Source of the DNA: Ruminococcus sp. UBA5884
GTDB taxonomy: Bacteria > Bacillota > Clostridia > Oscillospirales > Ruminococcaceae
Direction: 5' to 3'
NCBI GenBank assembly: GCA_002431975.1
Contig: DJFA01000028.1
Span: 7,033 to 15,038 of the forward strand
Length of the DNA stretch: 8,006 nucleotides
Positions 5,503-8,006 of the stretch are shown here, piece by piece. The notes beneath the pieces are model-generated. The model did no database searches. It saw nothing but the letters and a program-made list of their open reading frames with translations, and was not told the DNA's origin. Made by a program: the position numbers and the translations under genes. Position 1 is the stretch's first letter; every line of letters starts with the position of its first letter.

Positions 5503-5551
5503 AGAATAAAGAAATTCATTGTTTTTAATTCTGATTTGAAACTGATATTTT

Positions 5552-6154
5552 TTATATCAGCTTTCCAAAATTTCTGAGTATCTGCAAGCCTGTTTCACCG
5601 CTTTTTTCCGGGTGAAACTGTGCTCCGTAAACATTTTTTCCGTTGTATACAAGAGCCGGAACTTTTCCGCCGTATTCACAGTATGCAGATATATTTTTAT
5701 CATCACAATATGCCTGATATGAATGTACAAAATAAACATATGAATCTTCGGGAAGTCCTTCAAGCAGAGGACATTCATTCAGAATTTCAAGCTTATTCCA
5801 GCCCATATGCGGAATTATAAGGTCAGGAGCATCTATCTTGTCAACCTTGCCTTCAATAAATCCAAGTCCGTCACATTCTTCAAATTCATAGCTTTTGCTG
5901 AAAAGCATCTGCATACCAAGGCATATTCCAAGGAATGGCTTTTTTTCAGCTTCTGTTTTAAGTGTATCTGTAAGACCGCTTTTATCAAGCATTTTCATTG
6001 CACTTGGAAAAGCACCTACTCCTGGAAGTATAATCGCATCAGCATTTTCTATTTCTTTTTTATCCGATGTAAGAACGCTTTCAAGTTTCAGATAATCAAG
6101 TGCATTTTTAACGCTGAATATATTTCCTGCACCATAGTCAATTATAGCAATCAT
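5552..6154 (-). CDS. hisH: Imidazole glycerol phosphate synthase, glutaminase subunit HisH
   Basis: HisH hydrolyses glutamine and channels ammonia to HisF. The 200-residue class I glutamine amidotransferase has IDYGAGN (5-11), the oxyanion-region loop PGVGAF (44-49), the nucleophile elbow GICLGMQ with C78, HMGWN (116-120), and QFHPEKSGE with H181 and E183, giving the full catalytic triad. The start has AGGAG (6166-6170) 11 nt upstream, lying inside the end of hisB, and only 3 nt separate the two reading frames, so coupling with hisB is likely. A weak AT-rich palindrome (CTGATAT/ATATCAG, 5542-5560) spans its stop codon. Its partner hisF is unusually far downstream. Confidence 0.96.
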   Translation of the reverse strand: MIAIIDYGAGNIFSVKNALDYLKLESVLTSDKKEIENADAIILPGVGAFPSAMKMLDKSGLTDTLKTEAEKKPFLGICLGMQMLFSKSYEFEECDGLGFIEGKVDKIDAPDLIIPHMGWNKLEILNECPLLEGLPEDSYVYFVHSYQAYCDDKNISAYCEYGGKVPALVYNGKNVYGAQFHPEKSGETGLQILRNFGKLI

Positions 6155-6157
6155 TTT

Positions 6158-6736
6158 TTACAATACTCCTTTCGTTGAAAGAGTTCCGCCGCCGTTTTCA
6201 GCAACAGCAATTTTAAGAGCATGAGCAACAGCCTTGAAAACTGCTTCACATTTATGATGGTCATTTGAACCATAAGGAACGCCGATATGCAGAGTTATTC
6301 CTGCATTGAATGCAAATGCCCTGAAAAATTCCTCTGCAAGACAGCAGTCAAATTCGCCTATTCTTTCATTTGTAAATTCAGCATTGAATACAAGAAAAGG
6401 TCTGTTGCTTATATCAAGAGAACAAAATCCGAGTGATTCGTCCATAGGTATATACGCTGTGCCATAGCGGTTTATACCGGATTTGTCACCGAGAGCCATG
6501 GCAAATGCCTGACCGAGAACTATACCTGTATCCTCAACTGTATGATGACCGTCAACATAAAGGTCGCCTTTTACGGATATATTCATGCTTATACCGCTGT
6601 GAACGCTGAGAGCTGTAAGCATATGGTCAAAAAAACCTATGCCTGTTGAAATTGTATTTCTGCCTTTGCCATCAAATTCAACTGAAATTTCTATCTGGGT
6701 TTCTTTTGTAATGCGTCTGACATCTGCTTTTCTCAT
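6158..6736 (-). CDS. hisB: Imidazoleglycerol-phosphate dehydratase HisB (monofunctional)
   Basis: This manganese enzyme dehydrates imidazole-glycerol phosphate to imidazole-acetol phosphate. The 192-residue protein has the expected GFFDHML (34-40), DGHHTVEDTG (62-71), AGITLHI (145-151), NDHHKCEAVFKA (158-169) and the C-terminal STKG (187-190). H38, H64, H65, H150, H160 and H161 with E68 and E164 supply the two metal sites of the family. There is no histidinol-phosphatase domain, so another enzyme must remove the phosphate before HisD. It starts 10 nt after the hisC stop; the nearest binding site is AAAGGA inside the hisC end, about 13 nt away and rather distant, consistent with coupled reinitiation. 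Confidence 0.96.
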   Translation of the reverse strand: MRKADVRRITKETQIEISVEFDGKGRNTISTGIGFFDHMLTALSVHSGISMNISVKGDLYVDGHHTVEDTGIVLGQAFAMALGDKSGINRYGTAYIPMDESLGFCSLDISNRPFLVFNAEFTNERIGEFDCCLAEEFFRAFAFNAGITLHIGVPYGSNDHHKCEAVFKAVAHALKIAVAENGGGTLSTKGVL

Positions 6737-6746
6737 ATCAGTAAAC

Positions 6747-7823
6747 TTATCCTTTCTGCTGAATTATTTCTTCAAGAGCCGAAACAAGTATATCCATCTG
6801 TTCCGGTGTACCTATTGTAATTCTGAGATAATTGCTGATTCTCGGTTTATTCCAGTATCTTACATAAATTTTTCTTGCTTTAAGTTCATTGAAGATAGTC
6901 TTTGCATCAATTTTATTATGTGAAGCAAACAGAAAATTGCTTTTTGAATCCGGAAATGAAAATCCGAGTTCTTTAAGTCTTGGTTTTATATTTTCCCTTG
7001 TATCAATGATTTTCTGAATGGTTTCCATGAAATATTTGTCGTCCTTTACAGTTTCTGCACCGCAAAGCTGCGAAAGAGGATTCATTGTATATGAATTGAT
7101 TGAAAATTTAACATCATTCATATATTTTATAAGCTTTTCATTTCCGACTGCAAAGCCTATTCTCATTCCAGCCATTGAGCGTGATTTTGAAAATGTCTGT
7201 ATAACAAGCAGATTTTCATACTTTTCAATAAGCGGCATACAGCTTTCACCGCCGAAATCTATATATGCCTCATCAATGATTACAACTGATGAATGATTTG
7301 CCTTTATTATGCTTTCAATCATATCAACACTTTCATATACACCTGTCGGAGCATTCGGATTAGGGAAAATTATTCCGCCGTTTTCACACATATAATCTTC
7401 AGGCTTTATTCTGAAATTATCATCAAGAGCCTTTGTTTCATATGGTATTCTGTAAACGTCTGCCCATACATCATAGAATGAATATGTAATATCAGGGAAA
7501 ATCACCGGCTTATCCGGATTATTGAAAAATGTCATGAATGCCATTGAGATAACATCATCAGAACCGACTCCGACAAAAATCTGTGACGGCTTTATATTAT
7601 ACTTTTCTGCAAGAGCATTTACAAGCACTTCTGAATTTGTATCAGGATAGAGCTTCATTCTGCTGCATTCAAAACTATCAAGAATTTTCCTGACATTCGG
7701 TGACGGCGGATAAGGATTCTCATTTGTATTAAGCTTTACAACATCTGTATCCTTCGGCTGTTCTCCCGGAGTATACGGAACAACCTTTCTTATATTTTCC
7801 TCCCATGCGGAAATATTATTCAT
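6747..7823 (-). CDS. hisC: Histidinol-phosphate aminotransferase HisC
   Basis: A PLP-dependent, fold type I aminotransferase that converts imidazole-acetol phosphate and glutamate to histidinol phosphate. From the chosen start the protein has 358 residues: LNTNENPYPPSP (31-42), LYPD (58-61), the cofactor-phosphate region GVGSDD (85-90), NPNAPTG (155-161), IIDEAY with D184, the Schiff-base lysine in TFSKSRSMAG (K213), and the terminal LRITIGT arginine motif. I start at the ATG ending at 7823, because AAAGGGG lies 8 nt before it. A GTG three codons upstream overlaps that site. It follows hisD by 18 nt. Histidinol-phosphate specificity rests on the operon context and overall family match. Confidence 0.95.
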   Translation of the reverse strand: MNNISAWEENIRKVVPYTPGEQPKDTDVVKLNTNENPYPPSPNVRKILDSFECSRMKLYPDTNSEVLVNALAEKYNIKPSQIFVGVGSDDVISMAFMTFFNNPDKPVIFPDITYSFYDVWADVYRIPYETKALDDNFRIKPEDYMCENGGIIFPNPNAPTGVYESVDMIESIIKANHSSVVIIDEAYIDFGGESCMPLIEKYENLLVIQTFSKSRSMAGMRIGFAVGNEKLIKYMNDVKFSINSYTMNPLSQLCGAETVKDDKYFMETIQKIIDTRENIKPRLKELGFSFPDSKSNFLFASHNKIDAKTIFNELKARKIYVRYWNKPRISNYLRITIGTPEQMDILVSALEEIIQQKG

Positions 7824-7841
7824 CTGTATCACCCCTTTAAA

Positions 7842-8006
7842 TTATTCAAACCTTACCTTTATAGCATTGGCATGAGCAGTAAGACCTTCCTTTTCAGCAA
7901 CAAGAACAATATCGTCCTTTGCAGCACGGAGTGCTTCCTCTGTATAATATGTGAAGCTTGAACGCTTTACAAAGCTTGATACCCCGAGAGGAGAGAAGAA
8001 TCTTGC
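7842..8006 (-). CDS. hisD: Histidinol dehydrogenase HisD, C-terminal part only
   Basis: The - strand reads open from the window edge to a TAA at 7842-7844, giving 54 residues. They begin ARFFSPLGVSSFVKRSS, continue YYTEEALRAAKDDIVLVAE and end EGLTAHANAIKVRFE. This is the characteristic C-terminal end of HisD, including the conserved histidine of LTAHA, a zinc/active-site region residue. HisD oxidises histidinol to histidine with two NAD, the last pathway step. The rest of the gene is beyond 8006. It is the most upstream his gene visible. Confidence 0.93.
   Translation of the reverse strand, partial: ARFFSPLGVSSFVKRSSFTYYTEEALRAAKDDIVLVAEKEGLTAHANAIKVRFE

Overview
The window looks like chromosomal DNA of a low-GC Bacillota. 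Strong AAGGAGG-type ribosome binding sites, monofunctional hisB, separate hisI and hisE, a YtqB/MnmM-type methyltransferase and AT-rich coding sequence all fit. The abundant GTAGGGGCGA...TCGCCCCTAC repeats and protein style remind me of Ruminococcus and relatives (Oscillospiraceae). That placement is from memory, not from a search.

Layout. On the + strand, a gene for a tRNA-modifying methyltransferase (mnmM/ytqB type, 158-724) has its own canonical promoter. Everything from 8006 down to 1023 lies on the - strand and is a long histidine biosynthesis operon. In transcription order it holds hisD (3' end only), hisC, hisB, hisH, hisA, a Fic-domain gene, an unrecognised six-helix membrane protein gene, hisF, hisI and hisE. 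The usual his order is therefore kept but broken between hisA and hisF by two genes with no known histidine role. hisG and any hisZ, and the operon promoter, must lie beyond position 8006.

Pathway in the window. HisE and HisI take phosphoribosyl-ATP to ProFAR, HisA isomerises it to PRFAR, HisH plus HisF make imidazole-glycerol phosphate and AICAR, HisB dehydrates, HisC transaminates, and HisD performs the final oxidation. Junctions hisC-hisB, hisB-hisH, hisF-hisI and hisI-hisE are tight (3-15 nt, with binding sites often inside the preceding gene), implying translational coupling. The other junctions are widened by repeats.

The most striking feature is a family of palindrome-ended repeat elements without any coding capacity that I can defend. 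Copies or parts lie at 1-10 (with flank to about 74), 769-904, 938-1000 (inverted partial), 2547-2670, 4431-4584 and 5432-5502. They separate every gene block: mnmM | hisEIF | membrane protein-Fic | hisA | hisHBCD. Their end palindromes occur in alternative versions (GGGCGAAC/GTTCGCCC, GGGCGACC/GGTCGCCC, GCGGCA/TGCCGC) in which both arms change together. They look like non-autonomous mobile elements (MITE-like) that now punctuate the operon, and the Fic/membrane pair sits exactly between two directly oriented copies.
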